Positions 1 through 10,028 of a stretch of DNA of 64,000 nucleotides are shown here, piece after piece (position 1 is the first letter of the stretch; every line of letters starts with the position of its first letter). A model generated the notes under the pieces. That model searched no databases. It saw only the letters and a list, made by a program, of their open reading frames with translations, and was not told where the DNA came from. The translations under genes and the position numbers were made by a program. The DNA is from Arenicola marina (taxonomy: Eukaryota > Annelida > Polychaeta > Arenicolidae): the NCBI GenBank assembly GCA_964019135.1, contig OZ025265.1, positions 3,100,496 to 3,164,495 on the forward strand, read 5' to 3'.

Positions 1-333
1 GCTTTATCTTTCCTTAAGTGGATTAGTCTGACCCATTATATCAGTGTGTCTCGGATTATAATCAATTTCGCATAAAATGATCCATTAATTATAGTTTACT
101 TGTAAATGTATCACAGTCCAATTAAAACTGAATTTGAGATATTAAGCATCATGCCAAAAGATATGGAAAATTCATTACTGCATAAGCTATTAAGGATATT
201 GTCAGTAAAATGATGTTGTCCGTGACTGTTCATGACAATGGCTATGAACATGTGTAATGATCCGTCCGTAGTATTGATTAGTAACATGAATTGTCGATTC
301 TGTAATTTAAACCAACTGCATCACGCTAGCTAC
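1..333. other. Intron after sushi 6, nothing recognised
   Basis: AT-rich sequence downstream (in transcript sense) of the sushi 6 donor. I see no exon, repeat or RNA gene in it. Confidence 0.5.
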
Positions 334-510
334 CTTGGCAATATGGCGCCTTTCCACTCCATACTCTTGTTTCAAGACACGCGCGGACGAGATCTCCCGA
401 GACATGCCGCCTTCCCTTCAGACACGTGTAGGTGATGGTTGACCCATATAGGTCATCAATCCAGGACGTGGCGGCATTGGTAACACGCGGAGGCGGGCCG
501 CATCTTATAA
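334..510 (-). CDS. Sushi/CCP domain exon 6 (last exon seen)
   Basis: This exon encodes a complete sushi (CCP) domain and is the most 3' exon visible. Reading the minus strand from an acceptor ending TTCGAAG, the translation begins V-I-R-C-G-P-P-P-R-V and has the four expected cysteines (R-C-G, Y-T-C-L, R-A-C-L, P-Y-C-Q) and the conserved tryptophan in V-W-S-G-K-A-P. The exon is 177 bp, phase 1 at both ends, and closes at CAAG|GTAGC. Sushi domains are about 60-residue protein-binding modules of complement regulators and adhesion proteins. The donor at its end shows that the gene continues past the window edge. Confidence 0.82.
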
Positions 511-808
511 CTTCGAAGGCGACAAAAATAAAATATTATATATTAATATTATATTATATATACGTTTGCTGTCTTTTCGCAATTATTTTTATTGAGTTTT
601 AAATTATTTTTCTTCAACTACCCAATTCATAGCAAAACACGCACAATATAGAGATAATACAATATAGATAGAAATTGGATCCAAGTACAGAAAAAACAGA
701 AATATATATAGCAATAAAATAAAATGAATTAGTATATAAGCCTTATAGATATATATGTATATACATGTATTTATAAACATAATGTTCTGTACATACAATG
801 TTACTCAC
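511..808. other. Intron between sushi 5 and sushi 6
   Basis: Short intron with AT-rich low-complexity stretches (TA and ATA runs around 535-565 and 700-780). No further feature is seen. Confidence 0.6.
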
Positions 809-997
809 GTTCGCAATATAACAGATCTCCCGCCCACTGAGTCGTGTCTTCACACACTCTCTCAAAAGTTACGTTGACTGGCCAATAGCCGGGCAGACAC
901 CGGTCAAGCAATCTCGTGCCTACTGGAAATCTGGCAAATGTCTTGAATAGGTATCTGTCACTGTGATGGACACGTGGAGGGTTACCACATTCAATTT
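809..997 (-). CDS. Sushi/CCP domain exon 5
   Basis: A single exon of 189 bp, phase 1 at both ends, encoding one sushi domain. The acceptor is TTATTTACAG and the donor CGAAC|GTGAGT. The protein starts E-I-E-C-G-N-P-P-R-V, continues P-V-G-T-R-L-L-D-R-C-L-P-G-Y, and ends F-E-R-V-C-E-D-T-T-Q-W-A-G-D-L-L-Y-C-E, giving the four cysteines and the tryptophan of the family. It is the exon that any splice from the upstream 21-bp donor array would join, and its phase matches every donor there. A SINE-like copy lies just upstream of its acceptor. Confidence 0.85.
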
Positions 998-1029
998 CTG
1001 TAAATAAATGAAATGACGTGGTGTTTTAT

Positions 1030-1190
1030 GCTGTTCTTTGAACAAACACGGTGGGCCAAGACCTTTTTCGGAACGATGACGGATGAATGGGTGAAACATA
1101 AGCCCCAGATTAGGTGCCCCGGATTCGAACCGAGGACCTGCGCTAACCTCTACAACAGGAATCCATCGTCTCCCCCGTAAAACAAAGACA
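1030..1190 (-). mobile_element. tRNA-derived SINE-like copy
   Basis: On the minus strand a B-box-like GGTTCGAATCC (1121-1131) follows a degenerate A-box region (T-G-T-A-G-A-G-G-T-T-A-G), then a non-tRNA body containing ATGTTTCACCC. The same ATGTTTCA motif follows the B box in the copy near 23870. The 3' part is too diverged from a cloverleaf to be a working tRNA gene. The boundaries are approximate. Confidence 0.5.
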
Positions 1191-1309
1191 GCATACATAA
1201 CAACAAAAAGAGAGACCATTTTCGTGTCTACAGCTGTTTCTTCTCAAATAATTTTTCTATTTCTTAGGTAGAAGTAACAGTTAACTTTACATTTATATAA
1301 TTACATACT

Positions 1310-3925
1310 GGAGCCTCACCTATAAACACTGAATCGAGCCTCACATGTTCACAATGGAGTCTGACCTGGACACACTGGAGCCTCACCTGGACACACTGGA
1401 GCCTCACCTGTACACACTGGAGCCTCACCTGTACACACTGGAGCCTCACCTGTACACACTGGAGCCTCACCTGTACATACTGGAGCGTCACCTGTACACA
1501 CTGGAGCCTCACCTGTACACACCGGAGCCTCACCTGTACACACTGGAGCCTCACCTGTACACACTGGAGCCTCACCTGTACACACTGGAGCGTCACCTGT
1601 ACACACTGGAGCCTCACCTGTACACACTGGAGCGTCACCTGTACACACCGGAGCCTCACCTGTACACACTGGAGCCTCACCTGTACACACTGGAGCCTCA
1701 CCTGTACACACTGGAGCCTCACCTGTACACACTGGAGTCTCACCTGTACATACTGGAGCCTCAGCTATACACACTGAAGCCTCACCTGTACACACTGGAG
1801 TCTCACCTGTACACACTGGAGCCTCAGCTATACACACTGGAGCCTCACCTGTACACACTGGAGTCTCACCTGTACACACTGGAGCCTCACCTAGACACAC
1901 TGGAGCCTCACCTGTACACACTGGAGCCTCACCTGTACACACTGGAGCCTCACCTGTACACACCGGAGCCTCACCTGTACACACTGGAGCCTCACCTGTA
2001 CACACTGGAGCCTCACCTGTACACACTGGAGCCTCACCTGTACACACTGGAGCCTCACCTGTACACACTGGAGCCTCACCTGTACACACTGGAGCCTCAC
2101 CTGTACACACCGGAGCCTCACCTGTACACACCGGAGCCTCACCTGTACACACTGGAGCCTCACCTGGACACACCGGAGCCTCACCTGTACACACTGGAGC
2201 CTCACCTGGACACACCAGAGCCTCACCTGTACACACTGGAGCCTCACCTGTACACACTGGAGCCTCACCTGTACACACTGGAGCCTCACCTGTACACACT
2301 GGAGTCTCACCTGTACATACTGGAGCCTCAGCTATACACACAGAAGCCTCACCTGTACATACTGGAGCCTCACCTGTACACACTGGAGCCTATCCTGTAC
2401 AGACTGGAGCCTCACCTGTACACACTGGAGCCTCACATGTACACACTGGAGCCTATCCTGTACAGACTGGAGCCTCACCTGTACACACTGGAGCCTCACC
2501 TGTACACACCGGAGCCTCAGCTATACACACTGGAGCCTTACCTGTACACACTGGAGCCTCGCCTGTACACACTGGAGCCTCACCTGTACACACTGGAGCC
2601 TATCCTGTACACACTGGATCCTCACCTGTACACACTGGAGCCTCACCTGTACACACTGGAGTCTCACCTGTACATACTGGAGCCTCAGCTATACACACTG
2701 AAGCCTCACCTGTACACACTGGAGTCTCACCTGTACACACTGGAGCCTCAGCTATACACACTGGAGCCTCACCTGTACACACTGGAGTCTCACCTGTACA
2801 CACTGGAGCCTCACCTGTACACACTGGAGTCTCACCTGTACACACTGGAGCCTCACCTGTACATACTGGAGCCTCACCTGTACACACTGGAGCCTCACAT
2901 GTACACACTGGAGCCTCACCTGTACATACTGGAGCCTCATCTGTACACACTGGAGTCTCACGTGTACATACTGGAGCCTCAGCTATACACACTGAAGCCT
3001 CACCTGTACACACTGGAGTCTCACCTGTACACACTGGAGCCTCAGCTATACACACTGGAGCCTCACCTGTACACACTGGAGTCTCACCTGTACACACTGG
3101 AGCCTCACCTGTACACACTGGAGTCTCACCTGTACACACTGGAGCCTCACCTGTACATACTGGAGCCTCACCTGTACACACTGGAGCCTCACATGTACAC
3201 ACTGGAGCCTCACCTGTACATACTGGAGCCTCACCTGTACACACTGGAGTCTCACCTGTACACACTGGAGCCTTACATGTACACACCGGAGCCTCACCTA
3301 GACACACTGGAGCCTCACCTGGACACACTGGAGCCTCACCTGTACACACCGGAGCCTCACCTGTACACACTAGCGCCTGACCTGTACACACTGGAGTCTC
3401 ACCTGTACACACTGGAGCCTCACCTGTACAAACTGGAGCCTCACCTGTACACACTGGAGCCTCACCTGTACACACTGGAGCCTCACCTGTACACACCGGA
3501 GCCTCAGCTATACACACTGGAGCCTCACCTGTACACACTGGAGTCTCACCAGTACACACTGGAGCCTCAGCTATACACACTGGAGCCTCACCTGTACACA
3601 CTGGAGCCTCACCTGTACACACTGGAGCCTCACCTGTACATACTGGAGCCTCACCTGTACACACTGGAGCCTCAGCTATACACACTGGAGTCTCACCTGT
3701 ACACACTGGAGCCTCACCTGTACACACTGAAGCCTCACCTGTACACACTGAAGCCTCACCTGTACACACTGGAGCCTCACCTGTACACACTGGAGTCTCA
3801 CCTGTACACACTGGAGCCTCACCTGTACACACTGGAGCCTCACATGTACGCACTGAAGCCTCACCTGTACACACTGGAGCCTCACCTGTACACACTGGAG
3901 TCTCACCTGTACACACTGGAGCCAC
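1310..3925 (-). repeat. 21-bp minisatellite carrying a 5' splice site in every unit (about 124 copies)
   Basis: The plus-strand unit is TACACACTGGAGCCTCACCTG. On the transcribed strand each unit reads CCAGTGTGTACAG|GTGAGGCT, a repeat of the last bases of the sushi 4 exon plus its donor. Units translate as A-P-V-C-T-G-E in the sushi frame. The frame is open from the exon to about 2600, where a variant unit gives TAG. Variant units (GAGTCT, CAGCTATAC, TACATAC, CTATCC) recur in blocks. The mark CAGCTATACACACTGAAG occurs at 1762, 2686 and 2980, spacings of 44 and 14 exact units, which shows block duplication. The array fills almost the whole intron between sushi 4 and sushi 5. Confidence 0.95.
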
Positions 3926-4089
3926 CCCGCTCCACGTTCCATTCACTAAACAAGTCCTTGAGATATTTCCGGAATACAGTTGATGATTTGGTAGACACTG
4001 GTATCGGATTGTCTCTCCAGAGGTCAAGGACGCCGGGAAGGAAGTGACGTTAGCGTTACCAGGGACGTCGAGGGCTGGACACGTGATCA
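3907..4089 (-). CDS. Sushi/CCP domain exon 4, running into the 21-bp array
   Basis: A 183-bp exon, phase 1 at both ends, encoding a full sushi domain: V-I-T-C-P-A-L-D-V-P-G-N at the start, I-R-Y-Q-C-L-P-N in the middle, S-R-T-C-L-V-N-G-T-W-S-G-V-A-P-V-C-T-G at the end. The acceptor is GTCCTCAG. The end given here is the first CAG|GTGAG. The next 124 units repeat that donor, so the real exon end is ambiguous. Without splicing, the reading frame continues as T-P-V-C-T-G-E-A-P-V-C units. The exon is a near copy of sushi 3, with only a few residue changes, and looks recently duplicated. Confidence 0.85.
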
Positions 4090-4537
4090 CTGAGGACAGA
4101 AACATAATGATGGTAACGTCAATAAAACACACGCATACAGAATAAAGGTTCAGGCAGTATCTAATCGGCGTCGAGGTAACGAACGAGCAATTAAAGCTAC
4201 TAATACAGCAACAATTTTGTCCTTCAAAATGTTTTGAATGGAACCTATTAGATATTAGACGCAATGAATAACATGGCATGTTGAAAAACCACTTTTTTCG
4301 AAGCTGGTTCATCTCATGTTGGAAAAACTATCCCTTAATTTCATAACAAATAGTGATATTACTGTTAAATGCATATTGCTGTATACATATAATTGATATA
4401 TATATGGAGAATTATTTGTAATAATTCTATTTGTTAAAGAGTAACGGCAAATTTGCTGGTCATAATTAATTATCCCGGGTAGCACTGGCGTTTCCCGAGC
4501 AAGATCGTACGGGAGTAAAAATTTACTGGAGTCTCAC
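4090..4537. other. Intron between sushi 3 and sushi 4
   Basis: The part next to the exon 4 acceptor (about 4090-4205) is alignable by eye with the intron upstream of sushi 3 (4721-4850), including AATAAAACACAC and CTAATC...AACGAACGA stretches. The duplication therefore carried intron sequence. The rest is AT-rich and unremarkable. Confidence 0.6.
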
Positions 4538-4720
4538 CTGTACACACTGGAGCCACGCCGCTCCACGTTCCGTTCACTAAACACGTCCTGGAGATATTTC
4601 CGGATTGCAGTTGATGATTTGGTAGACACTGGTATCGAATTGTCTCTCCATAGGTCAAGGACGGCGGGAAGGAAGTGACGTTAGCGTTACCAGGGACGTC
4701 GAGGGCTGGACACGTGATAA
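4538..4720 (-). CDS. Sushi/CCP domain exon 3
   Basis: A 183-bp exon, phase 1 on both sides, with acceptor GTCCTCAG and donor GTACAG|GTGAGAC. The four cysteines and the tryptophan of the sushi fold are present. The protein differs from sushi 4 at about three positions (P-P-S-L-T-Y-G and L-Q-S-G replacing P-A-S-L-T-S-G and L-Y-S-G). It shares the ending T-W-S-G-V-A-P-V-C-T-G and the same donor, but here the donor has not been amplified into an array. It lies about 630 bp upstream of its duplicate. Confidence 0.87.
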
Positions 4721-5119
4721 CTGAGGACAGAAACATGGGGATGGTAGCGTCAATAAAACACACATGGGGGTAGTGTCTACGGCATGAAGGTTGACACATT
4801 GTCTAATCACGTTAACGAACGAACACTTAACGTTACTCATGCAGCAATATAGTACTAATACAATAAGTGGCATGTTCTTAAGCCCCTTTTGTCGGCCAAA
4901 CTGGTTCATATCGAGTGGCTTTGTTTTACTACGTCATTAAAATTCGGGCATCGGCCATTTTAAGTTATTTGGTTTATACCTTTATACTGTTAGATTTTGA
5001 GTCCAACATATTTTTTCAAAACATTTGTGAGTGTATAATGGAGATAGCACAATGTTGCATGAACAGCTTTAATAACACTCTGACTTTGATTAGTTGGGTA
5101 GTAAAAGGTTAACACATAT

Positions 5120-5172
5120 ATGTTGATCAATCCCTCACCTGTACACACTGGAGTTCCATCTGCACTTCGCAT
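5120..5172 (-). pseudogene. Fragment of a sushi exon end
   Basis: On the minus strand, A-D-G-T-P-V-C-T-G followed by GTACAG|GTGAGG matches the last residues and donor of sushi 3 and 4. No upstream sushi body and no acceptor in the right phase are present. It looks like the leftover end of a third duplicate, or a copied array unit that moved. The rest of the 4721-5264 intron shows nothing else. Confidence 0.5.
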
Positions 5173-5264
5173 AATTACGGGGGCATTTTGTCCGTGTTAT
5201 TAAATGTTGTCAGTGAAATTGATCAGTTTGCTGTGCGCATCAATTATTCTATAATCTTACTCAC

Positions 5265-5468
5265 GTCTGCAGAGCGGGGGATCACCCGACCACGTGCCGT
5301 TGGGGTGACAAGACCTTGTGAGTTGACCTTCACTCAGTGTGTATCCCACGTCACAGTAGTAGCTGATGACGACATGCTGGTAGCTGACCACGTCACGGAT
5401 ATTGTATACAGTCTCTGGCATGCGCAGACAACTGTGGTTATAGACCTCGGGTGGATCACAGCTTATCC
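5265..5468 (-). CDS. Sushi/CCP domain exon 2
   Basis: A 204-bp exon, phase 1 on both sides, with acceptor GTCTCCCCAG and donor CAGAC|GTGAGT. The protein starts G-I-S-C-D-P-P-E-V-Y-N and ends S-C-H-P-N-G-T-W-S-G-D-P-P-L-C-R-R. It contains Y-Y-C-D-V-G-Y-T-L, so the standard four-cysteine sushi pattern is complete, with one additional cysteine in H-S-C-L-R. It is more diverged from sushi 3/4 than those are from each other. Confidence 0.88.
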
Positions 5469-5766
5469 CTGGGGAGACAAATTGAAAGGCAAAATGACTT
5501 GTGTCAGTGAATTCCACACAATGTAAAATAATAAATAACATGACAAGGGAAGGTGAGGCCGGTTTGCTATACAGGTTGAGGAACAAATGGAGGGTGAAGC
5601 CCGTTTGCTATCCAGGTTTGATTGAAATGCAACGCATCGCCTAATACAATTGATAACTAACAACAGTTTCAGTTGTTACGGGTGGGAGATCTAATAGACA
5701 CCAGGTTTGACATGACACAGGATAGGAAAACAAGAATACCAAAAAAAAAGAAGAAAAAACGTTTAC

Positions 5767-5967
5767 CCATGCAAGCGACTGTGGCATTCCACAGTCCGTC
5801 GCGACAGGTGATGGTCACGTTGCTGGTTCCGTTTCCGGGGCGGAGCTCATCCGTGACGTCAGTACATGTCAACGTGCACGTGCCACCGGAGGGGACGCCG
5901 CTCGGCGAGCAGTAGTCCGGGCTGTAAGTGGCATTGCCACGGGTAACCGGGAGGGGGCATCGATCAG
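5767..5967 (-). CDS. Sushi/CCP domain exon 1
   Basis: A 201-bp exon, phase 1 on both sides, from acceptor TCGACAG to donor CATGG|GTAAAC. The protein opens D-R-C-P-L-P-V-T-R-G-N-A-T-Y-S-P and has G-G-T-C-T-L-T-C-T-D, N-V-T-I-T-C-R-D-G-L-W-N-A-T-V-A-C-M. The extra cysteine pair (Y-C-S-P-S and G-T-C) suggests a six-cysteine variant of the sushi fold. It follows WSC in the protein after a 2.3-kb intron. Confidence 0.85.
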
Positions 5968-6549
5968 CTGTCGACCAAGGCGAATTTCATGGTCATGAAT
6001 CATGTAAGTTAGCTATGGACATTGTATTGCATTTCAGAAAGTTGCTTTACAGTTGATACACATTAATTGGTGCTTTCACTGTTTCTTGTTGCACCGACAG
6101 GAAACTTCTGATCATTCTCTATTGTAAATTTTGTTGCAGATATAATTGTATTTTTTCCAAGTGCGTATGTTTAAAATATTAAATTAACTTGTTCAAATGA
6201 TGTATCCGCCAGTACTTTTGGCTTCACATGGGTGACAAGCTAGGGAGTTTATTTTACTGCATAAATTTTGGTTTGTCAAGACGCCACTTTGCCGTCACCT
6301 AAACACATATTTGCAGTGGTTCCTCACAACAGAGTAATATTAACTTTTGCGAGTCGTCTGTTCTGCAATAGACGGTGTTCAAACATTCATTGACGTCATT
6401 GTTGCTTATATCCAATCATGTGGCGAAAAAAGGTCTTTCACGTGAGTTATGTCGGACAAATAAGTTGGAAAAACAAAGCAGATTTAGAGATAAGTGCTGC
6501 TCACTTACACCTATCATCCGCTATGATTGTCAATTTTATACTCACGTTT
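5968..6549. other. Intron part without recognised features
   Basis: AT-rich intron sequence between sushi 1 and the GC-box array. Nothing coding or repeated is seen. Confidence 0.5.
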
Positions 6550-8292
6550 AAGGAAAAATAACTCGAAGCGTGGGCGGGGCTTAGTGTCAGAGTGACTCAA
6601 GCGTGGGCGGGACTTAGTGTCGGAGTGATTCAAGCGTGGGCGGGGCTTAGTGTCGCAGTTATTCAAGCGTGGGCGGGGCTCAGTGTCGGAGTGACAAGCG
6701 TGGGCGGGACGTAGTGTCGGAGTGACTCAAGCATGGGCGGGGCTTAGTTTCGGAGTGACTCAAGTGTGGGCGGGGCTTAGTGTCGGAGTGACTCAAGCAT
6801 GGGCGGGTTTTAGTGTCGGAGTGACTCACGCGTAGGCGGGGCTTAGTGTCGGAGTAACTCAAGCGTGGGCGGGGCTTAGTGTCGGAGTGACTCCAGCCGG
6901 GGCGGGGCTTAGTGTCGGAGTGACAAGCGTGGGCGGGGCTTGGTGTCGGAGTGACAAGCGTGGGCGGGGCTTAGTGTCGGAGTGACTCAAGCATGTTCGG
7001 GACGTAGTGTCGGAGTGACTCAAGCATGGGCGGGGCTTAGTGTCGGAGTGACTCAAGCATGGGCGGGTTTTAGTGTCGGAGTGACTCACGCGTAGGCGGG
7101 GCTTAGTGTCGGAGTAACTCAAGCGTGGGCGGGGCTTAGTGTCGGAGTGACTCCAGCCGGGGCGGGGCTTAGTGTCGGAGTGACAAGCGTGGGCGGGGCT
7201 TGGTGTCGGAGTGACAAGCGTGGGCGGGGCTTAGTGTCGGAGTGACTCAAGCATGTTCGGGGCTTAGTGTCGGAGTGACTCAAGCGTGGGCGGGACTTAG
7301 TGTCAGAGTGACAAGCGTGGGCGGGGCTTATTGTCGAAGTGACAAGCGTGGGCAAGGCTTAGTGTCGGAGTGACAAGCGTGGGCGGGGCTTAGTGTCGGA
7401 GTAACTCAAGCGTGGGCGGGGCTTAGTGTCGGAGTGACTCCAGCCGGGGCAGGGCTTAGTGTCGGAGTGACAAGCGTGGGCGGGGCTTAGTGTCGGAGTG
7501 ACTCAAGCGTGGGCGGGGCTTAGTGTCGGAGTGCCAAGCGTGGGCGGGGCTTAGTGTCGGAGTGACAAGCGTGGGCGGGGCTTAGTGTCGGAGTGACTCA
7601 AGCATGTTCGGGGCTTAGTGTCGGAGTGACTCAAGCGTGGGCGGGACTTAGTGTCGGAGTGACAAGCCTGGGCGGGGCTTAGTGTCGGAGTGACAAGCGT
7701 GGGCAAGGCTTAGTGTCGGAGTGACAAGCGTGGGCGGGGCTTAGTGTCGGAGTAACTCAAGCGTGGGCGGGGCTTAGTGTCGGAGTGACTCCAGCCGGGG
7801 CGGGGCTTAGTGTCGGAGTGACAAGCGTGGGCGGGGCTTAGTGTCGGAGTGACTCAAGCGTGGGCGGGGCTTAGTGTCGGAGTGCCAAGCGTGGGCGGGG
7901 CTTAGTGTCGGAGTGACAAGCGTGGGCGGGGCTTAGTGTCGGAGTGACTCAAGCATGTTCGGGGCTTAGTGTCGGAGTGATTCAAGCGTGGGCGGGACTT
8001 AGTGTCGGAGTGACAAGCCTGGGCGGGGCTTAGTGTCGGAGTGACTCAAGCGGGGGCGGGGCTTAGTGTCAGAGTGACAAGCGTGGGCGGGGCTTATTGT
8101 CGAAGTGACAAGCGTGGGCAAGGCTTAGTGTCGGAGTGACAAGCGTGGGCGGGGCTTAGTGTCGGAGTGACAAGCGTGGGCGGGGCTTAGTGTCGAAGTG
8201 ACAAGCGGGGGCGGGGCTTAGTGTCGGAGTGACAAGCGTGGGCGGGGCTTAGTGTCGGAGTGACAAGCAGGGGCGGGGCTTAGTGTCGGAGT
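6550..8292. repeat. 31/33-bp minisatellite rich in GC boxes (about 54 copies)
   Basis: The unit comes in two lengths: a 31-bp form containing GTGACAAGCGTGGGCGGGGC and a 33-bp form with GACTCAAG. Both are followed by TTAGTGTCGGA. Nearly every unit contains GGGCGGGGC, a consensus Sp1/KLF-type GC box. The block from about 6850 to 7120 recurs almost exactly, and so do later blocks, so the array grew by block duplication. It starts about 30 bp from the WSC donor but does not contain that junction. Confidence 0.93.
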
Positions 8293-8324
8293 GTGGATCG
8301 GTCTATTCGTAACGTGGCACTTAC

Positions 8325-8597
8325 TTCTCTCAAACACGTAATGTTTATCACTGCAGCTGCCATCATCACACAAACAGTCGCCGTCGGCTCTGGCCCAGTA
8401 CCGCCCCACCAAGTCATCGCAATAACACAGCCATGCTGTGCCAGTACGACGGACGCTGGCAAACCGTAAGTTGTGGCAGTGATGCTGCAGACAATGCGAA
8501 ATGACCTCATCACGGGTCAAATCGAGATCAAAGGTCGCGGCTAGGAGGACATCGGGAAATGACCGGTCATCCTGGTAGCAGCCGTAGACCAACCCAC
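8325..8597 (-). CDS. WSC domain exon
   Basis: A 273-bp exon, phase 1 on both sides, with acceptor ATCTCCCAG and donor GAGAA|GTAAGT. The protein begins G-G-L-V-Y-G-C-Y-Q-D-D-R and has L-T-R-D-E-V-I-S-H-C and W-L-C-Y-C-D-D, matching the WSC pattern (G-C-Y-x-D, T-x-x-x-C, C-Y-C-G). WSC domains are cysteine-rich putative carbohydrate-binding modules. The tail adds a further cysteine-rich stretch (G-D-C-L-C-D-D-G-S-C). Confidence 0.82.
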
Positions 8598-8880
8598 CTG
8601 GGAGATATAACATGCAATATACATATTTACATGTAATATATCATATACAGATTTTAAGCCGACTTTGTCACAAATACTACTATGGTATATTAATCTCAAA
8701 TTATTTCATATCGGCATATTAACTAATTAGAATTTGTTAAAGATACATTAAATCTCTTAAGCGATTTCATTTGGCATATTAACTAAACAAAATTATATAG
8801 ACATTCGTCAAAGATATATTATTATAAGCAATCAAAGCTTATTTTTCATGATCATTGTCAGTTTTCCCGGCGGGCCATAC
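8598..8880. other. Short intron between ricin-like and WSC exons
   Basis: AT-rich intron with a loosely repeated pair around 8700 and 8765 (GCATATTAACTAA motif). No gene is seen. Confidence 0.5.
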
Positions 8881-9181
8881 CCATATGCATGTCGGGTTGC
8901 ATTGTCCATTGGTGTTGATCCAGAGGCGGCAGACATGGTGCTAAAGACAGGAGCGTCTCCTGTTGCCAGGTTGTCCAATCAGAAGCATTCAGATCTCGCG
9001 TGTCAAAATCGAAATGTGTCAGGCAAAGGTCGAGGAGTCGGTTTCGGATTTTATTGAGCTCCTCGTTGATGTGCCAGACGCCGGCCTTGAGCAGACGACA
9101 ATCTTTAAGGTGAAGGTCATAATCAAGACAGAGTAGAGTTTTCTTGTTCAGCAGGAGACCGTCCCATGTAAGACGCCATCG
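8881..9181 (-). CDS. Ricin-type beta-trefoil-like domain exon
   Basis: A 301-bp exon, open only in phase 0 at the start and phase 1 at the end, with acceptor TTTCTTGCAG and donor ATATGG|GTATGG. The protein R-W-R-L-T-W-D-G-L-L-L-N continues T-L-L-C-L-D-Y-D-L-H-L-K-D-C and V-W-H-I-N, then N-R-L-L-D-L-C-L-T, then L-A-P-C-L-P-P-L-D-Q-H-Q-W-T. These are two spaced copies of the ricin B pattern (leucine-asparagine, C-L-D, a later C, then W). About 100 residues is shorter than a full three-lobe trefoil. The phase-0 start does not match the phase-1 end of exon 9855-10028, which is why a small exon between them is proposed. Confidence 0.7.
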
Positions 9182-9426
9182 CTGCAAGAAATTAAAATAC
9201 TGTTTAACCTGCTTTATAAGCATACAAATAGCAAATTGCATCGGTTTAACCTGGAGTGTACTTCCTGTTTATCATATATTTATCAATGTTATCGCAGCCT
9301 GCAGGATAGCCCTGCGCAAGGAATTGTTTGTATTGCATGAAACTTCCAAAACAATCTCTGCTGCAAGAGCTAGTGTTCGTGCTACCGTGTCTGGGTGTTG
9401 GAATGTCCCAGCATAGCCACATCTAC

Positions 9427-9452
9427 TTTCTTCTTCGCTCGCGTATATATCG
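9427..9452 (-). CDS. Candidate 26-nt microexon
   Basis: The exon before this gap ends in phase 1 and the ricin-like exon starts in phase 0, so a piece of length 3n+2 is needed. On the minus strand a strong acceptor (GTCTCATTTCAG) is followed by 26 nt coding A-I-Y-T-R-A-K-K-K and a GTAGAT donor, which is exactly phase 1 to phase 0. No other support exists. A different small exon in 9185-9854 could do the same job. Nothing else is seen in that intron stretch. Confidence 0.35.
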
Positions 9453-9854
9453 CTGAAATGAGACTGGTTTGTCGAATTCGCCAGCAGACAAAAACTGGTG
9501 TTGAGCGGTCTCAGAGTTATCCACGGCGAATCTGGAGAAATAATGTCAAAACAGTGGCCAATTATACCTTTATTTGGTGTATATCAAGCTGGGTTCGATT
9601 ATTGTGTACATCAAATCATCATTTCAAGAAATTTAGTTCTTCTCACATCAAATATTTGTTTCTATTGATGCCGAAAGGACAAAATACAGTACAGATGCCC
9701 CGAGTGTGTACATGACATAGTTCGGCTTAGATTCTCGGCTAATCTCAATCCGTTCAATACGCGCAATATGTCAAAAACTTAACATGTATTCTTAAATGCT
9801 GCAGTTTATATCAACAGACTTACAGCAATTTGACTAATATATTGAGAATATTAC

Positions 9855-10028
9855 CTTCTTTGGTAGGCTGGACAATGGCGTGGAACGAGTATCGACGGCA
9901 AGAGTTTATCTTGGCGAAGGTGACGGTGTCTCCTACCCGCGACACGCTGGCGACACCGCCGAGCCTGTATGTATCTGATCCCGTGCACTCCGTGTACGGC
10001 AATATAGGGCTCTTTTGTGCGTGGAATC
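9855..10028 (-). CDS. Unnamed three-exon domain, third part
   Basis: A 174-bp exon, phase 1 on both sides, with acceptor CTGCTTTCAG and donor AGAAG|GTAATA. It encodes G-F-H-A-Q-K-S-P-I-L-P-Y-T-E-C, then R-V-G-D-T-V-T-F, and C-R-R-Y-S-F-H-A-I-V-Q-P-T. It continues the domain of exons 15986-16124 and 11196-11365. The spacing of beta-strand-like segments suggests a small beta-sandwich. I recall similar architecture in uncharacterised invertebrate multidomain proteins but cannot name the family. Confidence 0.78.

Noticed and set aside
1345-4047. 900-residue plus-strand open frame (H-L-Y-T-L-E-P repeats)
   Set aside because: It is the reverse reading of the 21-bp donor array, whose unit happens to lack stops. 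There is no start context, domain or splice support on this strand.
6680-7355. Minus-strand S-H-S-D-T-K-P-R repeat proteins
   Set aside because: They are short open stretches of the GC-box array with mixed 31/33-bp units, so the frame is not kept. They lie wholly in an intron.
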